NCBI RefSeq assembly: GCF_003590145.2
Contig: NZ_CP060436.1
Span: 1,522,001-1,586,000, forward strand
Length of the DNA stretch: 64,000 nucleotides
Reading direction: 5' to 3'
Origin: Pseudooceanicola algae
GTDB taxonomy: Bacteria > Pseudomonadota > Alphaproteobacteria > Rhodobacterales > Rhodobacteraceae
Positions within the stretch are counted from its first letter, which is position 1, and each line of letters starts with the position of its first letter. A program made the translations under genes and the position numbers. Shown here in pieces: positions 8,381 through 16,385 of the stretch. The notes under the pieces are model-generated. The model had not been told where the DNA came from. It did not search any database and was given only the letters and a program-made list of their open reading frames with translations.

Positions 8381-8395
8381 GACCACGCGCACCGC

Positions 8396-9913
8396 TCATT
8401 CCGCCGCCTCCTTCACGCCTGCGAACTCTTCGGGAAAGGCCTGCAGCGCCGACATCACCGGATAGGGCGTGAAGCCGCCAAGCGCGCATAGCGAGCCGTC
8501 CTTCATCACCTCGCAAAGATCCGTCAGAACCTCGACCGCCGCGCTGTCTCCGGCGGCGATCCGGTCCAGCGTCTCGACGCCGCGCACGGCACCGATGCGG
8601 CAGGGCGTGCATTTGCCACAGCTTTCCACCGCACAGAATTCCATCGCGAAGCGCGCCATCTTCAGCATGTCCGCGCTGTCGTCGAAGACCACCAGGCCCG
8701 CGTGGCCGATCAGCCCGCCCTGCCCGTCGAAATCCTCGTACCCGAAGGGCGTGTCGAACTTGTCCCGTGCGAAATAGGCGCCCAGGGGCCCGCCGATCTG
8801 CACCGCCTTCACTGCCCGCCCCGAGGCCGTGCCGCCCGCCACCTCTTCGACCAGTTCCCCAAGGGGCATGCCGAAGGCGGTCTCGAACAGCCCGCCACGG
8901 GCCACGTTGCCCGCGATCTGCACCGGGATCGTGCCCTTGGACCGGCCCAGCCCGAAAGCGGCGTAGAAATCCGCCCCCTTCTCAAAGATCACCGGCACCG
9001 TCGCGAGGGAGATTACGTTGTTCACCACCGTCGGCCGGCCCAGGAAACCTTCCAGCGCCGGCAGCGGCGGCTTGGACCGCACCACGCCACGCTTGCCTTC
9101 AAGGCTGTTCAGAAGGCTCGTTTCCTCGCCACAGACATAGGCCCCCGCGCCCGAGCGGATTTCCATGTCGAAGGTCCGACCGGAGCCGAGGACATCCGCC
9201 CCCAGAATCCCGGCTGCGCGCGCGCGCTTCACGGCCTCTTCCATCACGGCAATCGCATCGGGGTATTCCGAACGCAGGTAGACATAGCCCCGCGTCGCCC
9301 CGGTCGCGAGCCCGGCAATCGCCATGCCCTCGATCAGCGTATAGGGGTCGCCTTCCATGATCATCCGGTCGGCAAAGGTGCCGCTGTCGCCCTCGTCGGC
9401 GTTGCAGACGATGTATTTCTGCGCCGCCCTAGCCAAGCGCACCGTGTCCCACTTGATCCCGGTCGGGAACCCCGCGCCCCCGCGCCCCCGCAGGCCCGAG
9501 ACCTTAACTTCGTCGACGATCTCTTCGCCGCTCATGACAAGTGCCCGGCGCAGGCCGACAAGCCCCCCATGGGTTTCGTAGTCGCTCAGGCTCAGCGGAT
9601 CGGTCACGCCGCAGCGGGCGAAGGTCAGCCGGGTCTGGCGGGCGAAAAAGGGGATCTCCTCGGTCAGCCCGAGGCTGTCGATGCGCCCGCCCAGCAAGGC
9701 GGGCACATCGTCGGCGCTGATCGGGCCATAGGCCATGCGGCCCTGCCCCGCGTCGATCTCGACAAGGGGTTCCAGCCAGACCATACCGCGCGATCCTGTG
9801 CGAATGATCTCGCCCCGGATGCCACTGGCGTCGATTTCAGCGGTCAGCGCCTCGGCCACCTCGTCCGCCCCAAGGGCCTTGGCAGCGGAATCGCGGGAAA
9901 CATAGATTTTCAT
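8396..9913 (-). CDS. fdsB: NAD-dependent formate dehydrogenase beta subunit (FMN, NAD binding)
   Basis: A 505-residue NuoF-like subunit that passes electrons from FdsA to NAD+. An N-terminal thioredoxin-like part (about 1-100) precedes the flavin/NADH domain with GRGGAGFPTG at 143-152, and the 4Fe-4S motif ESCGKCTPCRIG lies near residue 440. This fused layout (thioredoxin-like plus NuoF) is normal for FdsB. The start MKIYVSRD at 9913 overlaps the fdsG stop as ATGA; the longer open frame upstream runs within fdsG. Products assemble with FdsG and FdsA into the diaphorase-linked enzyme. Confidence 0.96.
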   Translation of the reverse strand: MKIYVSRDSAAKALGADEVAEALTAEIDASGIRGEIIRTGSRGMVWLEPLVEIDAGQGRMAYGPISADDVPALLGGRIDSLGLTEEIPFFARQTRLTFARCGVTDPLSLSDYETHGGLVGLRRALVMSGEEIVDEVKVSGLRGRGGAGFPTGIKWDTVRLARAAQKYIVCNADEGDSGTFADRMIMEGDPYTLIEGMAIAGLATGATRGYVYLRSEYPDAIAVMEEAVKRARAAGILGADVLGSGRTFDMEIRSGAGAYVCGEETSLLNSLEGKRGVVRSKPPLPALEGFLGRPTVVNNVISLATVPVIFEKGADFYAAFGLGRSKGTIPVQIAGNVARGGLFETAFGMPLGELVEEVAGGTASGRAVKAVQIGGPLGAYFARDKFDTPFGYEDFDGQGGLIGHAGLVVFDDSADMLKMARFAMEFCAVESCGKCTPCRIGAVRGVETLDRIAAGDSAAVEVLTDLCEVMKDGSLCALGGFTPYPVMSALQAFPEEFAGVKEAAE

Positions 9914-10374
9914 GCCAGCGCCTCCACCAGACGTTGGGCCCGTGCTTCGGTCAGCGCGCCATGCACCCGCCCGTCCAGCATCGCCGCCGGAGCACAGGCA
10001 CACAGACCAAGGCAATAGACGGGCTCGACCGTGATACGGCCATCGGTGGTGGTACCATGCCAGTCCACCCCCAGCAGCGACAGGATGCGGGCCGCCAGCA
10101 CCTCGGAGCCCATCGACTGGCAGGCCTCGGCGCGGCACAGCTTCAGCACATGCCGCCCCGCCGGGGCCTTGCGGAAATCATGGTAGAAACCGATGACACC
10201 GGTCACCTCTGCCACGCTCAGGTTCAGCGCCTCGGCGATCACCGGCACGGCGGTTTGCGGCACGAAGCCAAAGCTGTTCTGGATATCGTGCAGGATAGGC
10301 AGCAGGGGCCCTTCCAGATGCAGATGCCTGCCGAGCAATTCCCGGATGTCCTCTGCGGATGGCTGCGGGTGCAT
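9910..10374 (-). CDS. fdsG: NAD-dependent formate dehydrogenase gamma subunit ([2Fe-2S])
   Basis: A 154-residue NuoE-like protein. The four cysteine ligands of the [2Fe-2S] cluster are Cys80, Cys85, Cys121 and Cys125 in the CxxxxC...CxxxC arrangement of the thioredoxin-fold ferredoxins. First gene of the operon fdsGBA-fdhD-fdsD, with GGAGG five bases before the ATG. It lies 103 bases below the LysR gene, and a clear palindrome sits 76 bases upstream of its start, so transcription of the whole operon probably starts here under the control of that regulator. Confidence 0.95.
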   Translation of the reverse strand: MHPQPSAEDIRELLGRHLHLEGPLLPILHDIQNSFGFVPQTAVPVIAEALNLSVAEVTGVIGFYHDFRKAPAGRHVLKLCRAEACQSMGSEVLAARILSLLGVDWHGTTTDGRITVEPVYCLGLCACAPAAMLDGRVHGALTEARAQRLVEALA

Positions 10375-10449
10375 GTCGTCCTCCCTCGCTGGCTTGCCTT
10401 GGCCTTGCCGGGATTTGGATGTCGTTTCAATATCGAATTTCCGTCAAGC

Positions 10450-10466
10450 GATAGGCGTTACCTATC
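10450..10466 (-). promoter_or_regulatory. Likely LysR operator of the fds operon
   Basis: GATAGG-cgtta-CCTATC, a perfect 6-base inverted repeat with 5-base spacer, contains ATAG-N7-CTAT, the half-site layout of several LysR-type sites, and a T-N11-A core. A TTGACG hexamer lies just downstream toward fdsG. It lies between the LysR gene and fdsG, so it is the obvious target for that regulator. Confidence 0.6.
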
Positions 10467-10477
10467 AAGCGGGTCGA

Positions 10478-11383
10478 TCAGTCCTGCGGTGCGGCGACCT
10501 TGGCGGCGGCGTCCAGCAGGGCGCGGATCACCGGGGTATGGGGTTCCTGCCAGGGCGCAACCAGCCCGACCGAGGGCCCCGGTTCACCGATGGCCAGCGG
10601 CACCATCGCCAGGTCCCGACCCGAAACCAGCCGGCAGGCCAGTTGATCGGGCAGCACGGTGACAAGGTTTGCCTCTTCGACCTGGCTGGCCAGCACCACG
10701 GTGGAATTGGATTCCAGCACCGTCTTCGGCTGCATTCCGGCCTCCATGAAGGCCTTGTTGATGATACGGCGGTTCTGCATGTCCGGCGTCAGCAGGCACA
10801 GGGGTTCGCCCGCCAGATCGCTCCAGTCCAGGCCCTTCTGCCCGGCCAACCGATGCTCGGGTCGGCAGAGCACCGCATAGGTCTCGCGGTACAGAAAGGC
10901 GGTCGAGACATGACCGAGCGGTTCATTGTCCAGGTAGGAAATCCCCGCATCGACGTCGAAGTTTTCCAACATATCGAGGATCTCGGCCGAATTGCGGCTG
11001 AGGATGGTGAAATTCACATTGGGATGGGCCCCGCGAAAGGCGCTGGCCAGATGCGACGCCCAGGTCAGCGCAGTGGGGATCACGGCGATGCGCAGATGCC
11101 CCGAAAGGCCTTCGCGGCTGAACCGCATCTCTTCACGCAGGCGCCGCGCATCGCCGACGATCCTGCGTGCCCAGATCAGCGTTCGCTGCCCTTCCGGCGT
11201 CAGCCCGCCATAGCGCGACCCGCGCAACACCAGCTTCACGCCCAGCTGGTCTTCCAGCTGGCGGATGCCGGTGGACAGCGACGGCTGGGTCACCCCGAGG
11301 CTTTCAGCCGCACGGCCAAAGTGCTTTTCCCTGGCCAGCGCGATGAGCATTTCGAGTTTGGCGATCATGCGGTCATCTGACAT
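10478..11383 (-). CDS. LysR-family regulator, probable activator of fds
   Basis: A 301-residue protein with the N-terminal winged helix-turn-helix of LysR regulators (LEMLIALAREKHFGRAAESLGVTQPSLSTGIRQLE) followed by the two-lobed effector-binding domain (IAVIPTALTWASHL, GISYLDNEP). The start MSDDRMIAKLE at 11383 is preferred; MIAKLE 15 bases further in is also possible, and neither has a strong ribosome site. It is directly upstream of fdsG in the same direction, as a formate dehydrogenase regulator is in several fds clusters. It also faces the MaoC-Pta gene divergently across 205 bases and might act on both. Its effector is not known. Confidence 0.88.
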   Translation of the reverse strand: MSDDRMIAKLEMLIALAREKHFGRAAESLGVTQPSLSTGIRQLEDQLGVKLVLRGSRYGGLTPEGQRTLIWARRIVGDARRLREEMRFSREGLSGHLRIAVIPTALTWASHLASAFRGAHPNVNFTILSRNSAEILDMLENFDVDAGISYLDNEPLGHVSTAFLYRETYAVLCRPEHRLAGQKGLDWSDLAGEPLCLLTPDMQNRRIINKAFMEAGMQPKTVLESNSTVVLASQVEEANLVTVLPDQLACRLVSGRDLAMVPLAIGEPGPSVGLVAPWQEPHTPVIRALLDAAAKVAAPQD

Positions 11384-11588
11384 GGCGGCGAAAGCCTTGC
11401 AAAGCGGCAAATGCAGATCAGCTGGACCACGGCGGGTCTTTCCCGGTCTGCAAAGGGCCATTCTTTTCGCGGGTTACCCATGGTGACGCAAGGTCATGTG
11501 CTGGAGACCATCCGACAGTGATCCATGTCACATCCCGGGCGCAGCCTTTGTCTATGCTGCGGACCAGCGACGGAAACAGGAAGGCGCC

Positions 11589-12980
11589 ATGCAGATCGAG
11601 AACAAGACATTCGACGAACTCGAAGTCGGGGCCAGTGCCGAATTGCGGCGGCTCTGCACCGCGGACGGTCTGGCGGAATTTGCCAGCGTGTCGGGCAACC
11701 ACAATCCGCTGCACCTCGACAACCAGGATGGTGACGGCGACGGCCGGCCCGAGGCGATCGCGCCCGGCATGTATTCCGCCACACTGGTTTCGGCGGTGCT
11801 CGGCTCGATCCTGCCCGGCGCCGGAACGCTTTACCGATCCCAGAGCGTCATCTTCCACGAGACCGCCCACGCGGGGGATGAGCTTGTCGCCCGCGTCACC
11901 ATCACCGCCAAGCAACCGGGGGATCAAAGCGTCACCCTGACGACCGAGGTCCGTCGCCTGGCCGATGACGCGCTGATCCTGGACGGAGAGGCCATCGTGC
12001 GGGCCCCGGCGCGCAAGATACGCATGGACAGCAGCGAATTGCCCGGCTTGATCCTGCAACGACACCGCCATTTCGAACGGATCCTGGCGCTGGCCGAACC
12101 GCTGCCCGCCCTCGGCACCGCCGTCGTCTGCCCCGAGGAAGCCCATTCCCTTGGCGGCGCCCTGCTGGCGCGCAAGCACACGCTGATCGACCCGGTGTTG
12201 ATCGGCTCGGCCCGCCGCATCGCCGAAACCGCCGCGGAAATAGGCGCGGATCTGACGGGGATCGAGGTCATCGACCTGCCCCTGCCCCGCGATGCGGCCC
12301 GCCATGCGGTCGAACTGGTCCACGCCGGGCGGGTGCATGCAATCATGAAGGGGCATCTGCATACGGATGAACTGCTGCGCCCGATGCTGGACAAGCAGAC
12401 CGGGCTGCGGATCGGACGGCGCTTTACCCATGTCTTCGTCATGGATGTGCCGGGGCTGGATCATCCGCTGCTGGTCACCGATGCGGCGATCAACATCGCG
12501 CCCGACCTGCGTACCAAGGTCGACATCGTCCAGAACGGCATCGACCTGGCGCGCTCCATCGGGATCGAGCAGCCCAAGGTCGGTGTGCTTTCCGCGGTCG
12601 AGACGGTGAACCCCGACATCCCGTCTTCGCTGGATGCCGCGCTTCTGTCGAAGATGGCGGATCGCGGTCAGATTACCGGCGGGCTGGTCGATGGGCCGCT
12701 GGCGATGGACAATGCGGTCGACCTGGCCGCCGCGCGGGTCAAGGGCATCCGGTCTCCGGTCGCGGGCAAGGCCGATGTGCTGGTCGTGCCCAACCTCGAT
12801 GCGGGCAACATGCTGGCCAAGCAGTTGACATATATCTCGCACGCCGAAGCCGCCGGGCTGATGCTTGGTGCGCGGGTGCCGGTTATCCTGAACAGCCGGG
12901 CCGACGACGACATGGCCCGGTTGGCTTCCTGCGCGGTGGCGGCCCTGCATCACGCGCGCATCAGCGGGGGCACGGCATGA
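11589..12980 (+). CDS. MaoC-like domain fused to phosphate acetyltransferase
   Basis: A 463-residue fusion. Residues 1 to about 140 are a MaoC hot-dog domain and 150-463 a phosphate acetyl/butyryltransferase domain (LPGLILQRHRHFERIL, IMKGHLHTDELLRPML, TDAAINIAPDL). The annotated family is 'bifunctional enoyl-CoA hydratase/phosphate acetyltransferase', common in alphaproteobacteria. With AckA it would interconvert acyl-CoA, acyl phosphate and carboxylate. In the MaoC part the usual SGDxNPxH reads SGNHNPLH, so the catalytic aspartate is Asn37 and hydratase activity may be lost. The start at 11589 has AGGAAGG upstream; the frame before it has a non-coding look. It overlaps ackA by 4 bases. Confidence 0.92.
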   Translation: MQIENKTFDELEVGASAELRRLCTADGLAEFASVSGNHNPLHLDNQDGDGDGRPEAIAPGMYSATLVSAVLGSILPGAGTLYRSQSVIFHETAHAGDELVARVTITAKQPGDQSVTLTTEVRRLADDALILDGEAIVRAPARKIRMDSSELPGLILQRHRHFERILALAEPLPALGTAVVCPEEAHSLGGALLARKHTLIDPVLIGSARRIAETAAEIGADLTGIEVIDLPLPRDAARHAVELVHAGRVHAIMKGHLHTDELLRPMLDKQTGLRIGRRFTHVFVMDVPGLDHPLLVTDAAINIAPDLRTKVDIVQNGIDLARSIGIEQPKVGVLSAVETVNPDIPSSLDAALLSKMADRGQITGGLVDGPLAMDNAVDLAAARVKGIRSPVAGKADVLVVPNLDAGNMLAKQLTYISHAEAAGLMLGARVPVILNSRADDDMARLASCAVAALHHARISGGTA

Positions 12981-14149
12981 CCGGCGCCATCCTGACCCTG
13001 AACGCCGGTTCGTCTTCGCTGAAATTCGGTCTGTTCGACCTTAGGGCGCGCGCGCTGGCCGCCGGACTGGTCGATCATGTCGGCACCCGCCCGGTGCTGC
13101 GTCTGACCGACACCGCCGGCACCCTGCTGGCGGACCGGCAGATGAGAGACGACGAAGGGCAGGATCACGGCGCCGCGCTGATGGTGGCCCTTGGCGCGAT
13201 CGCCGGGGCCTTCCCCGACGCCCGAATCGAAGCGGTCGGCCACAGGGTCGTCCATGGCGGTACGCAGTTTTCCGATCCCGTCCGGCTGGACGCCGCCGCG
13301 CTTGCCTATCTCGACAGCCTCGTGCCCTTCGCGCCGCTGCACCAGCCCCACAACCTGTCCGGCATCCGCGCCGCGATCGAGGATTTCCCAGATGCGGCGC
13401 AGATCGCCTGTTTCGACACCGGCTTTCACCGGGGCCACCCCTTCGTCAACGACACCTTCGCCCTGCCGCGCAGCTATTACGACGCGGGTATCCGGCGCTA
13501 CGGGTTCCACGGGCTGAGTTACCGCTACATCGCCGGCACCCTGGCCGAGGGCTGGCCCGAACTGGCCGCCGGCCGGGTCATCGCCGCGCACCTTGGCAAT
13601 GGCGCCTCGATGACGGCGATGCGGGACGGGGCTTCGGTCGCCTCGACCATGGGGTTTTCGACGCTGGACGGGCTGCCGATGGGCACGCGATCAGGGCAGA
13701 TCGATCCCGGCGTGCTGCTGTACCTGCTGGAAAACGGCATGACGACCGGGGATCTTGCGGATCTGCTTTACCGGGATGCCGGGCTGAAGGGGATGTCGGG
13801 CATCGGCCACGACATGCGTCAGCTTCTGGCGGCCCCGGAACCGGCGGCGGCGGATGCCATTGCCTATTTCGTCGCCCGCATCCGGCGCGAGATCGGCGGC
13901 CTTGCGGCCGAGTTGGGCGGGCTGGATGCGCTGGTCTTCACCGGTGGGATCGGAGAGAACGCACCCGAAATCCGCGCCCGGGTCTGCCAGGACATGGCCT
14001 GGCTTGGCCTGACGGTCGACCCGCAACTGAATGCGCGCAACGCGACCGAGATTTCGGGACCGGACAGCAGGGTACGGACCCTGGTCATCCCGACGAACGA
14101 GGAGCTTGTGATCGCGCGGGCCGCCGCGATGATCGCCGCCAAGGGCTGA
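12977..14149 (+). CDS. ackA: Acetate kinase
   Basis: A 390-residue acetate/propionate kinase that makes ATP from acetyl phosphate or activates acetate. Family signatures are NAGSSSLKF at residues 7-15, GHRVVHGG near 91, the catalytic arginine region (RYGFHGLSYRY), and VFTGGIGENAPEIR near 319-332. It starts within the stop of the MaoC-Pta gene (ATGA), so the two enzymes are made together as an acetyl-CoA to acetate module. Location next to the formate dehydrogenase hints at handling of fermentation-type products, but no direct link is shown. Confidence 0.96.
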   Translation: MTGAILTLNAGSSSLKFGLFDLRARALAAGLVDHVGTRPVLRLTDTAGTLLADRQMRDDEGQDHGAALMVALGAIAGAFPDARIEAVGHRVVHGGTQFSDPVRLDAAALAYLDSLVPFAPLHQPHNLSGIRAAIEDFPDAAQIACFDTGFHRGHPFVNDTFALPRSYYDAGIRRYGFHGLSYRYIAGTLAEGWPELAAGRVIAAHLGNGASMTAMRDGASVASTMGFSTLDGLPMGTRSGQIDPGVLLYLLENGMTTGDLADLLYRDAGLKGMSGIGHDMRQLLAAPEPAAADAIAYFVARIRREIGGLAAELGGLDALVFTGGIGENAPEIRARVCQDMAWLGLTVDPQLNARNATEISGPDSRVRTLVIPTNEELVIARAAAMIAAKG

Positions 14150-14161
14150 GACCCGGACGCG

Positions 14162-14190
14162 CGAAACCGCCGGACCTGCCGGCGGTTTCG
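14162..14190. terminator. Terminator between ackA and hemP
   Basis: A perfect 12-base stem (CGAAACCGCCGG with its complement) and 5-base loop, 12 bases after the ackA stop. It lies between two genes that run toward each other, so it could work in both directions. No strong T-run follows. Confidence 0.6.
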
Positions 14191-14233
14191 GAACCTATCC
14201 CTGCCCCTGGCCCGCCACGCGGGGGCGTCAGGA

Positions 14234-14395
14234 TCACTTGGTCAGGATCAGTTTTCCGGCGCGGGTGATGCGCAGGGTATAGACCTGATCGTTCAGCACG
14301 ATCTGCGCGGTCGAGCCGCCGCCGGTCAGTTCCACGGCATCATGCTGCGGGATTGCGGGGATCGCGGTCTTGCGGTCGATCTTTTCGTTCATCAT
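14234..14395 (-). CDS. hemP: Hemin uptake protein HemP
   Basis: A 53-residue protein ending in YTLRITRAGKLILTK, the hallmark C terminus of the HemP family, preceded by IVLNDQ. HemP is a small cytoplasmic protein tied to haem/iron uptake, needed in some bacteria for expression of the outer-membrane haem receptor. The double ATG at 14395/14392 is chosen because AAGGA lies 9-12 bases upstream and this gives family length; the open frame runs back to 14488, which would add 31 residues. It stands alone on the minus strand. A TGA-N9-TCA iron-type site lies about 290 bases upstream, which may be its promoter region. Confidence 0.88.
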   Translation of the reverse strand: MMNEKIDRKTAIPAIPQHDAVELTGGGSTAQIVLNDQVYTLRITRAGKLILTK

Positions 14396-14683
14396 GGTGG
14401 TGTTTCCTTCTTGTCCAGCCGCGCGGTCGGATATGCCGTCAAACGGGGCACCGTTCCGAAGCCGTTTCCTGTCTGTATTGTCCTGCATCGTGGCCCTAGG
14501 CCCTGCCGGGCCGACAGATTGGCCGCTTCGCTGAAAGCGCGCGTCCCTTGCGGGGCGGCGACATCCGGGGGCAGGCAGCTTGGTGTCCCGAAGGGACAGG
14601 CGCAGCGCAGGTCATCGTCAGATCCTAATGGTTTCAGAATCGGGCTTCCCCGCGGATCGCGAAGTGGCTGGATGGTGAAAAGT

Positions 14684-14698
14684 TGACTTATATTATCA
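14684..14698. promoter_or_regulatory. Second candidate iron box, TGA-N9-TCA
   Basis: TGACTTATATTATCA has the same TGA-N9-TCA layout as the site ahead of the imelysin operon, in an AT-rich patch of an otherwise GC-rich region. TTGACA and TTGACT hexamers follow within 40 bases. It could serve hemP (minus strand, 289 bases away) or the ABC importer (plus strand, 413 bases away); hemP is the iron-related choice. Confidence 0.45.
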
Positions 14699-15045
14699 GG
14701 ATTGTCAATCCGACTGAATTAGTCAATTTTACCAGACCCCGTCGATGCGCAGACAAATGCCGCGCAAGACGGCAGCAGAGCTTTCCAACCTGGGCGAGCG
14801 GAGATCCCGCAGACCTTGCCTGGGCCCGCCCCTGCCGTTCGGTGGCTTTTGGGGAGCCTGCAGCCCATTCCGGCCTTCAATGCGCGGAATCTCAGCCAAA
14901 TTCATTGACCCATTGGTTAACTTCCGGCTTTCATATGTCTGTAACAAAACCATCATCCAAAGGAGTCACTGCACGTCTATGCGGAGCCGGTTCGTACCGG
15001 GCAGCGACCTCGCAATCCGGACGGGCAAAGCTTCATCCGACAAAC

Positions 15046-15101
15046 GTCACAGACGATACGTCATGGACGAGACAGTCACAGACGACAACAGTTACAGACA
15101 G
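15046..15101 (+). repeat. Short direct repeats in the leader of the ABC importer gene
   Basis: GTCACAGACGA occurs at 15046-15056 and 15075-15085, and the related GTTACAGACAG at 15091-15101, ending 10 bases before the start codon. They may bind a regulator or affect translation, but they could also be chance in a low-complexity leader. Confidence 0.4.
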
Positions 15102-15111
15102 GGGAACCAGA

Positions 15112-16233
15112 ATGTCCTTTACCCGCCGCAACGCCCTTAAACTGACGGCTGGCGCCGTCGCCGCGCCGGCTCTTCTGCGCGCATCGGATGCGCTGGCCTC
15201 CTCGGGCACGGTCAAGATCCTCGCCTGGCAGGATTACATCCAGCCCGATATCGCCGAGAAATTCGAAGCCGAGACCGGCATCACCCTGGATCTGACCACC
15301 TTCGGGTCCAACGACGAAGCCGAATCCACCGTGCGCGCCAATGGCGGCAAGGGGTTCGACGTGGTCTTCCCCTCGATCACCAACGTGTCGAACTACTACG
15401 ACGATGACAACGAGCACTTCTTCCAGCCGATCCCGGAAGACGTGAACACGGATGCCGTGATCCCGGCCTTCCTGCGTGACAGCGCGGCCCTTGGCGGTGT
15501 GCAAAACGGCGAACAGGTGGTCCTGCCCTTCGACTGGGGCACCGAGGGCATCACCCTGAACCGTGCCGCCCTGCCGATTTCGGATGCGGATCTGTCCTAT
15601 GGCGATCTGTTTGCCGATGGCACCGAGGGCAAGTCGGCCTTCCGTCAGAAGTCCGCCCTGATCGGCGTCGGCCTCTACCTCGACTCGATCGGCGAAGTGC
15701 AGTCCAACCGCATGTACGACGTCTACAAGTCCGAAGAAGACGCCCGCCGCATCTTTGGCGCCATCGTCGAATACATGGTCGCCAACAAGGACCACTTCGG
15801 CGCCTTCTGGAACAATGCGACCGAGGCCACTGCAGCCTTCAAGGACGCCGGCTGCATCATCGGCCAGACCTGGGACACCACCGGCTTGCTTCTGAACCGC
15901 GAAACCACCGATTACGTCTATCGCGCGCCCAAGGAAGGCATCATCACCTGGCTCGACAGCTTCGGCATCCTGCGCGGCGCCGAGAATACCGATCAGGCCG
16001 TGGCCTTCATGAACTTCATGCTGACACCGGAAGTGGGCGGCATGTTCTCCAACAACACCGGCTACAATTCGGCAGTGACCGGCGCGGCCGATTTCGCCAG
16101 CGACGAGTTCAAGGCGCAGTTCAACGAGACCTATACCCCCGAGGTCCTGGGCAACATGTGGTGGTGGCAGTCCGACACCCCCTTCTATGCTCCGGTCGTC
16201 AACGAGATGGTCGAGATCATCACCAACGCCTGA
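15112..16233 (+). CDS. ABC importer substrate-binding protein, spermidine/putrescine type
   Basis: A 373-residue periplasmic protein of the PotD/PotF group. The N terminus TRRNALKLTAGAVAAP is a twin-arginine signal (Arg5-Arg6), cleaved near ASDALA-SSG. The mature part begins VKILAWQDYIQPDIAEKFEAETG, the usual opening of polyamine-type binding proteins, with GCIIGQTWDTT and NTGYNSAV further on. GGGGA lies 7 bases before the start. The three following genes supply the ATPase and both permeases. A strong terminator after this gene should make the binding protein more abundant than the membrane parts. The ligand may be a polyamine or another small cation; the sequence does not decide. Confidence 0.9.
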   Translation: MSFTRRNALKLTAGAVAAPALLRASDALASSGTVKILAWQDYIQPDIAEKFEAETGITLDLTTFGSNDEAESTVRANGGKGFDVVFPSITNVSNYYDDDNEHFFQPIPEDVNTDAVIPAFLRDSAALGGVQNGEQVVLPFDWGTEGITLNRAALPISDADLSYGDLFADGTEGKSAFRQKSALIGVGLYLDSIGEVQSNRMYDVYKSEEDARRIFGAIVEYMVANKDHFGAFWNNATEATAAFKDAGCIIGQTWDTTGLLLNRETTDYVYRAPKEGIITWLDSFGILRGAENTDQAVAFMNFMLTPEVGGMFSNNTGYNSAVTGAADFASDEFKAQFNETYTPEVLGNMWWWQSDTPFYAPVVNEMVEIITNA

Positions 16234-16243
16234 TGGTGATGCG

Positions 16244-16274
16244 GGGCGCGTCCGGAGACGGGCGCGCCCTTTTT
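16244..16274 (+). terminator. Terminator between the binding protein and ATPase genes
   Basis: An 11-base stem with one G-T pair (GGGCGCG, then CCG, loop gaga) is followed directly by five T. It lies 10 bases after the binding protein stop and before the ATPase gene of the same transporter, so it probably acts as a partial terminator that sets subunit ratios. Confidence 0.85.
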
Positions 16275-16298
16275 CGTGCCCTTTGCACGGGCGGGACA

Positions 16299-16337
16299 CG
16301 CCGGAGCCTCCGGCGGGGATATTTAAGACAGGGAAAC
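16299..16337 (+). repeat. Intergenic modular repeat, copy 4
   Basis: A short stem (CGCCGG with CCGGCG) leads into GGGGATATTT, three bases, then ACAGGGAAAC. Only one hairpin is present. It lies in the gap between the binding protein and ATPase genes, just after the terminator. Confidence 0.7.
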
Positions 16338-16385
16338 GGGGCGGGATGCGCCCCCGGTTCCCGGTGACAGTTTCAGGGGTGAGCC

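Larger units (their letters stand above)
14396..15111. other. Gene-free stretch between hemP and the ABC importer
   Basis: About 715 bases. An open frame runs into the importer gene from 14683 on the plus strand, but its first 143 codons lack protein-like character and the Tat signal peptide starts at 15112. The stretch holds the candidate iron box, an AT-rich part at 14680-14960 likely to contain promoters, and 11-base direct repeats just before the importer start. Confidence 0.65.

Noticed and set aside
5578-8382. Open frame of 934 codons on the plus strand
   Set aside because: It is the antisense of fdsA, whose motifs and start are certain. Long antisense frames are expected at this GC content, and the translation is rich in His, Arg and Pro with no motif.
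14683-15111. 143-codon N-terminal extension of the ABC binding protein
   Set aside because: The twin-arginine signal peptide starts at 15112 with a good ribosome site; the extension has no protein-like character and would bury the signal.
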